Assembly (NCBI GenBank): GCA_031539345.1
Contig: JAVKMO010000009.1
Span: 1-64,000 of the forward strand
From: JAVKMO01 sp031539345
GTDB lineage: Bacteria > Bacteroidota > Bacteroidia > Chitinophagales > Chitinophagaceae
Direction: 5' to 3'
DNA: 64,000 bases
The notes under the pieces were generated by a model that saw only the letters and a program-made list of their open reading frames with translations, had not been told where the DNA came from and searched no databases. Numbering within the stretch: position 1 is the stretch's first letter; each line of letters starts with the position of its first letter. This document shows positions 54,024 to 63,163 of the stretch, piece after piece. Both the position numbers and the translations under genes were made by a program.

Positions 54024-55409
54024 CTATCTACGAGCTGCATAGAACAAATCGCCCCTATCCTCAACCCCATTAATTCTTCCACCATTCCAAATTCTTTCAT
54101 TAAATATTTTTGTCATTTCATCGTGGTTTCCCATTTGGAGATGGTTTACTCCTTGGGCTTTTATGGTAATTGCATTGCGGCTCCATGCTTGACCTTCACC
54201 AATTTGCGAGGAGATGGGTACTATTCCGTCAGAAGGCAATAATGTCAGTTCTTGATACTCTCCGGTTACTAACTCCCAAAACACATTCCAAAAACAAGTA
54301 ACAATACTGACCACATAAGACACTGCTTTGCAGAGCCACGAAAACCAACCCCATTTGCTACATTTCCATGAGCTTTCATATCGGTTCTCTGTAAGACAAT
54401 TCCACACTTTTGCTAAACGCCAAAAAGACCATTTTTTGGTATCCCAACGATAAGCATTCAAGACATCTGTATGATATTGTGCATCACCGTTGCCCCCATT
54501 TTTAAAATAATGGTGGGCTTGATATGATTCATAAGCAACATATGCAAATTTGGGATGCCCAAAAGCCATTCCTGTTGCAGCAAGCCCAGCGCCTAAATAG
54601 ATCCAAGACAAAACATTGATGGTAGAAGGAGTAGGAACGACATTCATAGAATATAAAGTATTCCAAGAAACAGGAGTTGTCTCATTTCCATAAATATGAA
54701 TTTTTGGAGTTGACGTTGTTGTGGAATTAAACTTCTGTGTATAGGTGCTATTTTCAAACAAATCGTCGGTTGTTGCTCTTTCTATTGGAGAGAATATTGA
54801 TTGACCAATTCCAACTGTCAGATCCATACTAGCCGAAAAAAGAGACTCGTATGCAAAATATATATTTAAAGAATTAACAAATGCTCCTATTTCTGGTGGG
54901 GCGTGAAAACCTACAACAAACACTCCTGAAACCAATGGACGCAAGAGCTGGTAGTAAGTATTGCTCAAAAATGTATTCGGATAATAAGGATCGGCTACTC
55001 TTGCTCCTTTCAATGGGGAACCAACAGTAATAATGCCGTCTAAATATTTTTCATTCGGATGATTAACATCAATGTCTCTTAATGCCATCCCTCCCATACT
55101 ATGACCAATAGCGATACCTTTTGTTTGTGTCCCGCTTTGTTTTACAATTTCTTTTGCATAATTAGATACGCCGCTTTTATATGTTTCTTTATAATCTGTT
55201 ACTAAAGAAGAAAGTTTTCTCTCTGTTTGAAATTCAGACGCATATCGATGAGCCCAAATACTTTTTTTCCCTCCATCTGTATGTCCATTAAGCCCATGAA
55301 CCCAAACTACTTTTTTTTCTTGGCTGTATAAAAAAGAGAATATTAAAAAATTAACCGTTAAAAAAATAGCAACCCATTTTGTAAAAAAGGCAGAATTATA
55401 TGTACACAT
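54024..55409 (-). CDS. Secreted alpha/beta-hydrolase (lipase/PGAP1-like)
   Basis: A 461-residue exported hydrolase. The signal sequence (WVAIFLTVNFLIFSFLYSQ) is followed by VVWVHGLNGHTDGG (oxyanion-side HG), the nucleophile elbow IAIGHSMGGMALRD with the Ser, and TVGSPLKGARVADPYY. A likely catalytic His is in GVNHLQMGNHDEM near the C-terminus. The fold suits lipases and PGAP1-like esterases. A long middle insertion rich in aromatic and Cys residues is unusual. It is the second gene of the islet operon, 30 nt after the poly-C gene. Confidence 0.8.
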   Translation of the reverse strand: MCTYNSAFFTKWVAIFLTVNFLIFSFLYSQEKKVVWVHGLNGHTDGGKKSIWAHRYASEFQTERKLSSLVTDYKETYKSGVSNYAKEIVKQSGTQTKGIAIGHSMGGMALRDIDVNHPNEKYLDGIITVGSPLKGARVADPYYPNTFLSNTYYQLLRPLVSGVFVVGFHAPPEIGAFVNSLNIYFAYESLFSASMDLTVGIGQSIFSPIERATTDDLFENSTYTQKFNSTTTSTPKIHIYGNETTPVSWNTLYSMNVVPTPSTINVLSWIYLGAGLAATGMAFGHPKFAYVAYESYQAHHYFKNGGNGDAQYHTDVLNAYRWDTKKWSFWRLAKVWNCLTENRYESSWKCSKWGWFSWLCKAVSYVVSIVTCFWNVFWELVTGEYQELTLLPSDGIVPISSQIGEGQAWSRNAITIKAQGVNHLQMGNHDEMTKIFNERIWNGGRINGVEDRGDLFYAARR

Positions 55410-55439
55410 AAAAACAAATTAGTTGTTAAAAAAAAAAGG

Positions 55440-56549
55440 TTAAAGATTATTGATGACCTGAACATTTTCATAAACGGTTTGTGTGTTCACAACTTTGTCT
55501 GAATTGGTTATTGGGTCGGTTTCATAAACTTCTTGATGGCTTGCCTCTATTTCTTGTTTGTCATTATGTTTGTATCGCGTGGTCATAATCAACTTATCAT
55601 TTCCTTCATAAAGCATCTGCCCCAATAATTGTTGCGTACTTGTGTCTATGAGTTTTATTTCTTGCTTATTAGAAGGATCTTTTCCTGCTAATGCTTGGTC
55701 AATGTTTTCTTGTCGTTTTACATTGTCAGGATCTTTTGCTATTTCTTCAGGTGTCAATTCTCGTCCACCCTTATATTTCGGAGAAGGAATATTATCTTTT
55801 AAAAGTGGTTTTCTTATCACCATAATACCTTTATCATAAGCAATTTCGGCTTTTTGTCTTTTCTCTATCGCTAAAAAACAAGGATTAAAATATTGCTTCG
55901 CACTAATGCTTAAAGGAAATAACAAGTGTTCTAACTTGAGTTTGTCTTTGATAAAGAAATCAGTTTGCGCTAATTGTACTAATTCTTTAAAATCAGGCAA
56001 ATTGACTGCTTGTGTTAAAAGTAATTCTCCTTGACGATTATATACATTCATCGTTTTTGGCGTAATTTCAAAGCGTACGGCTTCTACAGATTCTGCATTG
56101 GGGGCTTGTGGGCTTAAAGAAACAATACCACGAATATTTTGTTTCGGCGTAAGTTTCAACATCTTCATTTTAAAATCACCATTTTTGTAAACATAAACCT
56201 CATGCCGCATTCTTTGAATATGTGGAATGGTCGAAATTTTATCAATGTTTTCAGAATGTTTAAAAGCGTCTTTATTATTAACAATTTCCGAGAAAGTTGA
56301 TGTCTCTGCTTCGTAGCTCACATAAACCGCTACATCATTCGGCAAGTCAGCTTTTGTTAAGGCCGTATCAGAATTGTTTTTGGGGTCAATTTTATTGCAA
56401 GAATAAATCACAATGCCTCCACTGAATAACAATAACAAACTTCCTGCATACCATTTTTTATATCGAATAAAATGGGCTGCTTTAAGCATTTGTTTTTGAG
56501 CCTTTGGATTAAAGAAAAATGGGGGGGGGGGGATAGAATTTCTTTTCAT
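55440..56549 (-). CDS. Putative lipoprotein/membrane-anchored protein with a poly-C tract (phase-variable, ON)
   Basis: A 369-residue protein of unknown family. It starts with KRNSIPPPPFFFNPKAQKQM, where the four prolines are coded by a run of twelve C. A membrane or lipoprotein segment follows at about residues 35-52 (WYAGSLLLLFSGGIVIYSC) with a Cys that could be lipidated. The rest has acidic and basic charged stretches (for example YEAETSTFSEIV, DPDNVKRQENIDQALAG) and no catalytic motif. The ATG at 56549 is in frame with 12 C. An ATG after the tract (MLKAAHFIRYKKWYAG) could bypass it. It is the first gene of the islet operon. Confidence 0.72.
   Translation of the reverse strand: MKRNSIPPPPFFFNPKAQKQMLKAAHFIRYKKWYAGSLLLLFSGGIVIYSCNKIDPKNNSDTALTKADLPNDVAVYVSYEAETSTFSEIVNNKDAFKHSENIDKISTIPHIQRMRHEVYVYKNGDFKMKMLKLTPKQNIRGIVSLSPQAPNAESVEAVRFEITPKTMNVYNRQGELLLTQAVNLPDFKELVQLAQTDFFIKDKLKLEHLLFPLSISAKQYFNPCFLAIEKRQKAEIAYDKGIMVIRKPLLKDNIPSPKYKGGRELTPEEIAKDPDNVKRQENIDQALAGKDPSNKQEIKLIDTSTQQLLGQMLYEGNDKLIMTTRYKHNDKQEIEASHQEVYETDPITNSDKVVNTQTVYENVQVINNL
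56521..56532 (-). repeat. Poly-C (12) homopolymer in the 5' coding region
   Basis: Twelve consecutive C on the coding strand, within codons 6-10 of the lipoprotein gene. In this AT-rich window no other G/C run of similar length was seen. Runs of this kind slip during replication. A gain or loss of one base would put the ATG at 56549 out of frame. Confidence 0.9.
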
Positions 56550-56638
56550 ACAGCAGTGATTTTAATTGTGAAAAAGAATTTGATATTGTAAACGTAAAAA
56601 AAAAATTAAAAAAATTAAAAAATGTTTTTTAGGAAACC

Positions 56639-56694
56639 CAGAACTGTCGAATGCAAAAATTGGTCTTGCATTTGAATAACAGAATGGTGTTATT
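56639..56694 (+). repeat. Right copy of the 56-nt direct repeat (duplicated 3' end of the synthetase gene)
   Basis: A detached copy of the last codons and stop of the synthetase, lying between the first islet gene and recQ. Its right end reaches the recQ stop (56690), so without the islet the synthetase and recQ would be convergent neighbours. Confidence 0.92.
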
Positions 56695-58606
56695 TTCTGA
56701 TTGAAAAAAAGCCTTCTGCATTGTAAGTAATGGTTTCTTCTTGCACTAAAAATTGAATCATTTTTTCTACATCACTCGTTAAGTACGACTGCAGCGATTG
56801 CTGAAGGTCATTGATATTACTTTTGCTTTTTTTTACTTGATTGACAATGTCATTTTGTAAATTTTCTAAGTCTTTTGGTGAAGCCATTTGCTTTTTTTTA
56901 TCAAGGCAGACATCACAAATAGCACACAATCCAAGTTTGTGATCATTAAAATAAGCACCAATCAATTGACTTTTACACACTATTCTATCAAGCACAAAAC
57001 GCTCCATTTCTACAAAACGATTGATTTCAACTTCTTTTCGTGTTTGCATCGTATTCACATCAATATAGTTTTTGAGATGAGTTTCTCTTGGAAGCAGAAA
57101 TGAAATTTGCGTTGTTGTAATGGCAGGATAATAATGCAATAATTGCCCTCGTTCTAAAATCAATAATTGTCGATGAATATCTGTAGCAGAACATCTCATT
57201 TGTTTGGCAATCGTATCTAAAAAAATTGTTATTATTTCATGCCATACGCCTTCAACATGTCGAACAATATATTCTATCAAAGGTGCTAAAGCGGGCACGT
57301 TTCGTTGAAATTCTGTCAAATAATTTTTATTACAAGAAATATAAATTCGTGCTGGAATTTGTGGATGGTCTAATATTTGTATCACTTTAAATTGTTTCAA
57401 TATGTCTATCGCACCAAGAACAAAAGGTACGGCAACGTCTTTCACAAGGGGTAATGTTTTTTCAATTTCAAAATCAAAATAACCCTCAACACTTTTGCCC
57501 ATTTCTATTTTGTAAAAATTATTCAAGGCAATATAAACTTTTGTAATGACAGCAAGTGGAGGATATTTATATTCAATTTTTTCTTTTGCAGCTGTTAAAT
57601 CAGCCTCATTGTACAGCAAAACTGCATACGATTTTTTACCATCTCGCCCTGCTCTACCCGCTTCTTGGTAATAAGATTCTAACGACAACGGCAAATTATA
57701 ATGAACAACCAAACGCACGTCTGGCTTGTCTATGCCCATGCCAAAAGCATTCGTGCAAACCATGATACGCATTTTGTTTTTTATCCATTGTTCTTGCTTT
57801 TGTTGGCGTAATTTTTTTTCTATTCCTGCATGATAATAATCCGCCTGCAAAGCATTTGCAACAAGCACTTTTGTAATCTCTTCACATTGTCGGCGTGTCG
57901 CACAATACACCAAAGCACTTCCTGCAACCTTAGACAAGACATGAGTCAGTTTGCCCAATTTATTATTTGTATCAAAGACACTATAAGATAATGCTGGTCT
58001 TTCATAACTTTTTCTAAACACCGCACAACCGTCAATATTCAAAGCATTTTGTATGTCTTGTTGTACTTTTTCTGTTGCTGTTGCCGTCAGTGCCATAACG
58101 GGAGTATTGGGAAAAAACTCTCGTAGGGTTTGAATTTGTAAATAAGCTGGTCTAAAATCATATCCCCATTGTGAAATACAGTGTGCTTCATCAACAGCAA
58201 TTAAATTGACTTTACAGTGACTTAAATAATTTTGAAACAACTCTGTTTGTAAGCGTTCTGGTGAAACATACAAGAGTTTTATTTTTCCTTGTTCTGCAAG
58301 TTCAAGTTGTTGGTGTATTTCTTTTTTTTGCATACCTGTATAAATGGCACTCGCCAAAATGCCACGCTGTTTTAATTGCATCACTTGGTCTATCATTAAC
58401 GCAATCAACGGACTAACCACAATACAAAACCCATCTGACGCCAAAGCCGCCACTTGATAACAAACGGATTTTCCTCCGCCAGTGGGCATAATCACAAGGC
58501 TATGTTGTTGATTTACAACGGCGTGATGAATAATGTCTTTTTGTTGGTCTCTAAAAGAAGTATAATGCCAATATTCCTGTAAAATGCTTTGGAATAAGTC
58601 TGCCAT
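56690..58606 (-). CDS. recQ: ATP-dependent DNA helicase RecQ
   Basis: A 3'-5' superfamily 2 helicase in recombination and repair. The 638 residues show the helicase motifs PTGGGKSVCYQVAAL (Walker A), VDEAHCISQWGYDFR (DEAH) and LTATATEK. The RecQ C-terminal region follows: QEAGRAGRDGK, then a four-cysteine zinc site (Cys in VCKSQLIGAYF and LCAICDVC). The length is normal for Bacteroidota RecQ, with a winged helix and a short tail instead of a full HRDC domain. The start ATG follows a short A/T-rich leader. Confidence 0.95.
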   Translation of the reverse strand: MADLFQSILQEYWHYTSFRDQQKDIIHHAVVNQQHSLVIMPTGGGKSVCYQVAALASDGFCIVVSPLIALMIDQVMQLKQRGILASAIYTGMQKKEIHQQLELAEQGKIKLLYVSPERLQTELFQNYLSHCKVNLIAVDEAHCISQWGYDFRPAYLQIQTLREFFPNTPVMALTATATEKVQQDIQNALNIDGCAVFRKSYERPALSYSVFDTNNKLGKLTHVLSKVAGSALVYCATRRQCEEITKVLVANALQADYYHAGIEKKLRQQKQEQWIKNKMRIMVCTNAFGMGIDKPDVRLVVHYNLPLSLESYYQEAGRAGRDGKKSYAVLLYNEADLTAAKEKIEYKYPPLAVITKVYIALNNFYKIEMGKSVEGYFDFEIEKTLPLVKDVAVPFVLGAIDILKQFKVIQILDHPQIPARIYISCNKNYLTEFQRNVPALAPLIEYIVRHVEGVWHEIITIFLDTIAKQMRCSATDIHRQLLILERGQLLHYYPAITTTQISFLLPRETHLKNYIDVNTMQTRKEVEINRFVEMERFVLDRIVCKSQLIGAYFNDHKLGLCAICDVCLDKKKQMASPKDLENLQNDIVNQVKKSKSNINDLQQSLQSYLTSDVEKMIQFLVQEETITYNAEGFFSIRK

Positions 58607-58722
58607 ATTTTTATTTTATTTTTACAACATCAAATCATTCACTCAAGATTTTACAAAAGAACCAATATTTTTTATTCGTATTCAATAAGAGGTTATTATT
58701 GTAGAACATTCAAATTAACTTT

Positions 58723-59661
58723 ATGGCTCATCATATTGTATCAACTTTAAAAAGTTTTAGGTTAAACAAAAATCTAACTGCTGCTGTTTTCATTTTTTTG
58801 CTTTTTGCTATGCCTTCTTTTGGGCAAAGTAAAGAAGATACTTTTTTGTATGACTTTGTTCCCAGTGAACAAAAAGTACAATCTTGTATTATTGAATTTT
58901 ATAGTAAAGACAAACGTGCGGAAGGAGATGAATTATTATACGAAACAAACAAGCATGAGTTTTTTGACCGCAATGGCGTAAAGAGTTTGTATGGTAAAGA
59001 TGGCAAACGCATGAAAGAAATTAAAACGAATCGCAAAAATCAAATCTTATGGATAACAGATTACAAATACAATACGAATGGCAAAATACAAAGCATTGTA
59101 GAAGTGAACAATAAACAAAAATTACGTTGGAAATCAACATTTAAATATGACGAAAAAGGCAATCGAATTGAGTATAAGGAATTGATGAAAGATTCCTCTG
59201 TCTATATTTATACCACTTACAGATACGACACAGCCAATAATCTAAGATTAGAAAAGGAAGAACAAATTTTTGATTCTGTCAGAAAAAAAACAAAAATTGT
59301 TTATACGTATGACACAGCGAAACTCAACATTCAAAAAGCATATTATAACTTAGATAAATTGGTGCAAACAGTAAAGTCAAAGTTTGATAGAAAAGGGATA
59401 CTCCTCACAGACACATTTTACAATTCACTCAACCAAGCCTATAAATTTGTAAATTATGAATTTGAAAATGGAAAATTAATTGCCGAAACAGTGATGAGTA
59501 TGGAAGGAGAAGAAAAAGAAAAAGAATCTGTACGCATAGAATATGATACCGATGACAATGAAAATTGGATAGAAAAAAAAGTCTTTAAAGGTGACGTATT
59601 GATAAAAAAAACAACTCGAAAAATCACTTACTACGAAGACAAAAATACCGAAGACAACTAA
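58723..59661 (+). CDS. Exported protein with YD/RHS-like strands, unknown function
   Basis: A 312-residue protein with a signal peptide (LNKNLTAAVFIFLLFAMPSF then GQ). The mature part is a run of regularly spaced beta strands with the Y-x-Y-(D/N)-x-x-(G/N) pattern: ITDYKYNTNGKIQSI, STFKYDEKGNRIEYK, TTYRYDTANNLRLE and NYEFENGKLIAET. This resembles the repeats of RHS/YD-type and MORN-variant proteins. No C-terminal toxin domain is present. It ends 7 nt before pabB, so the two may be cotranscribed, but no link is evident. Confidence 0.7.
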   Translation: MAHHIVSTLKSFRLNKNLTAAVFIFLLFAMPSFGQSKEDTFLYDFVPSEQKVQSCIIEFYSKDKRAEGDELLYETNKHEFFDRNGVKSLYGKDGKRMKEIKTNRKNQILWITDYKYNTNGKIQSIVEVNNKQKLRWKSTFKYDEKGNRIEYKELMKDSSVYIYTTYRYDTANNLRLEKEEQIFDSVRKKTKIVYTYDTAKLNIQKAYYNLDKLVQTVKSKFDRKGILLTDTFYNSLNQAYKFVNYEFENGKLIAETVMSMEGEEKEKESVRIEYDTDDNENWIEKKVFKGDVLIKKTTRKITYYEDKNTEDN

Positions 59662-59668
59662 TCAGACG

Positions 59669-60634
59669 ATGACGTGGAAAGAAAAAATGAATGAATATGG
59701 AAAAGCAAAAATTCCGTTTTTATTTATCATTGATTTTTTAAAAAGAAATCCTCTTGTATTGACTTTTGATGAAGTTGATGAGCAGGGTATTTTTTTTCAA
59801 ACGCCTTATCAAAATAGACTTCCATCAAAGCCATACCACCTTGACAAAAAGTTTATTTTCAAATCTTCTCCCCTATCTTATGCTGATTTTTCAATTGCGT
59901 TTAATCAAATACAGCAAGAATTACAAACCGGCAATACGTACCTTTGCAATTTAACTTTTGCCACTCCCGTTGTGTGTAATTTGGCGTTAGAAGAAATTTT
60001 CATTCATAGTCAAGCAGCGTATAAAATTTTACTACCGAATCATTTTGTATGCTTTTCGCCAGAGTGTTTTGTTCAAATACAGCAAAACACAATTTTGACT
60101 TATCCGATGAAAGGAACAATTGATGCAACAGTAAAAAATGCAGAACAAAAAATTTTAAATAATAAAAAAGAAGAAGCTGAACATGCCACAATTGTCGATT
60201 TGTTACGTAATGATTTAGGCAAAGTGGCACACGAAATTAGCGTCAATCAATATCGCTATATTCAAAAAATAAAAACTCACCACAATGAATTATTACAAAT
60301 TAGTTCAGAAATAAAAGGCACTTTATTACCCGCCTATCAAAATAATTTTGGAGATTTATTTGACAGTTTATTACCTGCTGGTTCAATTTCTGGGGCACCT
60401 AAAGAAAAAACAGTACGTATTATTTCGGCAATTGAAAAGCGTGAACGTGATTTTTATACCGGCGTATTTGGTGTGTTTGATGGGCAGAACATCGATAGTG
60501 CGGTGATGATTCGTTTTATTGAAAAAAAAGGCGACCATCTTTTGTATCAAAGTGGTGCAGGCATTACAACAAAAAGTAACCCGCAAGAAGAGTATCAAGA
60601 AATTATTCAAAAAATATATGTCCCAATTTATTGA
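59669..60634 (+). CDS. pabB: Aminodeoxychorismate synthase component I
   Basis: Uses chorismate and ammonia to make 4-amino-4-deoxychorismate in folate synthesis. The 321 residues cover the chorismate-binding core without the long N-terminal extension. Motifs are TYLCNLTFATPV, TYPMKGTIDA, VDLLRNDLGKVA, PAGSISGAPKEKTVRII, YTGVFGVFDG and GAGITTKSNPQEEYQE. Short PabB of this kind is common in Bacteroidota. Because the anthranilate synthase TrpE shares the core, the name rests on length and on the class IV aminotransferase gene that overlaps its end by 17 nt. Confidence 0.87.
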   Translation: MTWKEKMNEYGKAKIPFLFIIDFLKRNPLVLTFDEVDEQGIFFQTPYQNRLPSKPYHLDKKFIFKSSPLSYADFSIAFNQIQQELQTGNTYLCNLTFATPVVCNLALEEIFIHSQAAYKILLPNHFVCFSPECFVQIQQNTILTYPMKGTIDATVKNAEQKILNNKKEEAEHATIVDLLRNDLGKVAHEISVNQYRYIQKIKTHHNELLQISSEIKGTLLPAYQNNFGDLFDSLLPAGSISGAPKEKTVRIISAIEKRERDFYTGVFGVFDGQNIDSAVMIRFIEKKGDHLLYQSGAGITTKSNPQEEYQEIIQKIYVPIY

Positions 60635-61238
60635 AAGTATTTGCGTTAAAAATGGTATTGCTCAACATATTGCTCTACATGAACAACGCATGTTGGCAAC
60701 GCAACAATATTTTTTTAAACATTTTCAGACAATTGATTTAAGCAACGTTTTTCAAATTCCAACACATCTACAACAAGAAACTCTTTTAAAGTGGAGAATT
60801 ATTTATGACACGAAAATCATTTCAATAACATGGGAAAAATATATTCCCAAAATAGTGCAACGCGTAGCATTGGCAAAGTGCAATTTACTTGACTATAAAT
60901 TTAAATTGAAAGACAGAATGATTTTAAATGAGTTGTTATTACAAAATAATCACGCCGACGATATTCTTATTGTTCAAGACAATTTGATTACTGATGCGTC
61001 TTATGCTAACCTTGTTTTTGAAACAGATGACAATACATTATTTACGCCAACTTCATTTTTATTAAACGGCATCAAACGTCAATTTTATTTATCACAACAT
61101 TTTATTACAGAACAAAGAATCACAATAGACAATATCAAACAATTTCGTTCCGTTCATTTCATCAATGCAATGCTTGATATAGGCGACTTAACACTTTCCA
61201 TTAACGCTGAAACAATACATGGTATAGATTTTATTTAA
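60618..61238 (+). CDS. Class IV aminotransferase-fold protein, probable aminodeoxychorismate lyase
   Basis: About 206 residues from the ATG at 60618 (MSQFIESICVKNGIAQHIAL), which overlaps pabB by 17 nt. The fold is the PLP-dependent D-amino acid/branched-chain aminotransferase type. Recognisable blocks are DDILIVQDNLITDASYANLV, TPTSFLLNGIKRQFYL and a catalytic Lys region around DYKFKLKDR. It is shorter than PabC of E. coli. Being fused in an operon with pabB, it probably converts aminodeoxychorismate to 4-aminobenzoate. Similarity to other class IV aminotransferases leaves some doubt. Confidence 0.75.
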   Translation: MSQFIESICVKNGIAQHIALHEQRMLATQQYFFKHFQTIDLSNVFQIPTHLQQETLLKWRIIYDTKIISITWEKYIPKIVQRVALAKCNLLDYKFKLKDRMILNELLLQNNHADDILIVQDNLITDASYANLVFETDDNTLFTPTSFLLNGIKRQFYLSQHFITEQRITIDNIKQFRSVHFINAMLDIGDLTLSINAETIHGIDFI

Positions 61239-61260
61239 CGCTATCATTCAACTCAAAGAC

Positions 61261-63039
61261 ATGCCAAAACAAAAAAAAACAAATTCATATCAACGCATTT
61301 TAAAATACATCAAGCCTTACAAATACAGATTTATTGTCAGCATTGCATTAGCTATTGGCTTGTCTTTTCTTGCACCGTTACGTCCGTTATGGATACAAAA
61401 AACAATTGAAGATTATATTCAAAAAGGGGCTATCGCACCTTATCTCAGCAAAACAATTTGGAGTAACGAACTGGTGCAAGCCATTATATGGATTACCGTA
61501 TTGCAGATTGGTCTGATTTTGATGGAAACGTTATTGCGGTTTATTTTTTCATTTACGTCTGCGTGGCTTGGGCAAAATATTGTCAAAGATTTACGATTAG
61601 AGGTGTACAAAAAAATCATGTCGTATAAAATAAGTCAATTCGACAAAACGCCTGTTGGCACACTCAGCACAAGAACAATCAATGATATTGAAGCCATCAA
61701 CAGTATTTTTTCAGAAGGTTTTGTACCCATTCTTGCAGACGTATTGTCAATTAGCATCGTTTTGATTTCTATGTTTTATGTCAATTGGCAATTAGCCTTA
61801 ATTTCTTTAGCCCCCTTTCCTGTATTGTTATTTACAACTTATTTTTTTAAAGAGAGCGTAAAAAAATCGTTTCAGAAAGTTCGTCTATCCGTTGCCCAAC
61901 TCAATACTTTTGTACAAGAACACTTGTCTGGCATGAGTTTCATACAAACTTTTAACCTACAAGAACAAGAATTAGAAAAATTTAAACGTACCAATTCTTT
62001 GCACAAAAACGCCAATGTGAAAGCCATTTTTGCCTATTCTGTTTTCTTTCCTATTGTAGAAATTACGGCAGCGGTTTCAATTAGTTTTTTGATTTATGCT
62101 TCAATTTACACACAAGTGAATGCTAGTATTTTAGTGTTCTATTTTTTATCACTGAATCAAATTTTTAGACCCTTGCGTTTTATTGCAGATAAATTCAATG
62201 TCATACAAATGGGCATGGTTGCTTCGGAACGCGTGTTTGCCATTTTAGATAATACAGAAATTTTAGAAGATGATCCGACAATTCACATACACCTAAAAGA
62301 AGAAAAAATAAAAGGCAAAATTGTTTTTCAAGACGTGTCTTTTTTTTACAAGCCAGAAAAACAAATTTTACACAACATTAATTTTACCGTTGAAGCCGGC
62401 GAAAAGATTGCACTTGTCGGTCCAACAGGAAATGGCAAAAGCACAATTGTGAGTTTGCTCAATAGAATGTATCAACATCAATCAGGAATAATTGAGATTG
62501 ATAACAAAAAAATTGAAGACTATAATTTGACCTTTTTACGCAGTCAAATTGGTGTGATTTTACAAGATGTATTTTTATTTTCTGGCAGTATTCGTCAAAA
62601 TTTAACGCTCAACAATCCTGACATTTCAGAAGAACAAATGCTTTCTGCATCTCGACTATTGGGGTTACACGACACAATTATGAAACTTCCCAATGGCTAT
62701 GATTTTCATGTGATGGAACGCGGCACTTTACTTTCTGTTGGACAAAGGCAACTCATTTCTTTTACACGCATGATGCTTTACAATCCGCAAATTTTAATTA
62801 TGGATGAAGCAACCTCATCGATTGATACAGAGTCTGAAATACTCATTCAAAATGCCCTAGAGCAACTAATTCAAAATCGCACATCAATTTTAGTTGCACA
62901 TCGTTTATCAACCATTCAAAAAGTAGATAAAATTTTATTTATCAAAAACGGAACAATTGCAGAACAAGGAAGACACGCCGAATTAGTCGCTCAAAAAGGC
63001 TTGTACTATAACTTATATAACAGCATCACTCATGAATAA
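61261..63039 (+). CDS. ABC exporter, fused permease and ATPase (MsbA-like)
   Basis: A 592-residue half-transporter with six membrane helices (residues about 20-310) followed by an ATPase domain. Walker A is GPTGNGKSTIVSLLN, the Q loop LRSQIGVILQDVFLFSG, the signature LLSVGQRQLISFTR, Walker B PQILIMDEATSSID and the switch His VAHRLST. It belongs to the lipid/drug exporter branch (MsbA, BmrA type); the substrate is not deducible. It lies 22 nt after the aminotransferase gene. Confidence 0.92.
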   Translation: MPKQKKTNSYQRILKYIKPYKYRFIVSIALAIGLSFLAPLRPLWIQKTIEDYIQKGAIAPYLSKTIWSNELVQAIIWITVLQIGLILMETLLRFIFSFTSAWLGQNIVKDLRLEVYKKIMSYKISQFDKTPVGTLSTRTINDIEAINSIFSEGFVPILADVLSISIVLISMFYVNWQLALISLAPFPVLLFTTYFFKESVKKSFQKVRLSVAQLNTFVQEHLSGMSFIQTFNLQEQELEKFKRTNSLHKNANVKAIFAYSVFFPIVEITAAVSISFLIYASIYTQVNASILVFYFLSLNQIFRPLRFIADKFNVIQMGMVASERVFAILDNTEILEDDPTIHIHLKEEKIKGKIVFQDVSFFYKPEKQILHNINFTVEAGEKIALVGPTGNGKSTIVSLLNRMYQHQSGIIEIDNKKIEDYNLTFLRSQIGVILQDVFLFSGSIRQNLTLNNPDISEEQMLSASRLLGLHDTIMKLPNGYDFHVMERGTLLSVGQRQLISFTRMMLYNPQILIMDEATSSIDTESEILIQNALEQLIQNRTSILVAHRLSTIQKVDKILFIKNGTIAEQGRHAELVAQKGLYYNLYNSITHE

Positions 63040-63163
63040 TACCCTTTTTATTAGGGGGTATATTAAAACTGAAAAATAGATTGATAGATAGACACGGTTT
63101 GCCTTACGCTTGATTCATTTTTGTTTTATTCATCGCTCACGTCTTTATTTTTATTGAAAAATT

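Noticed and set aside
63039..63061. Hairpin ATACCC/GGGTAT after the ABC exporter
   Set aside because: Only 6 bp, overlaps the stop codon and lacks a T run, so it is a poor terminator.
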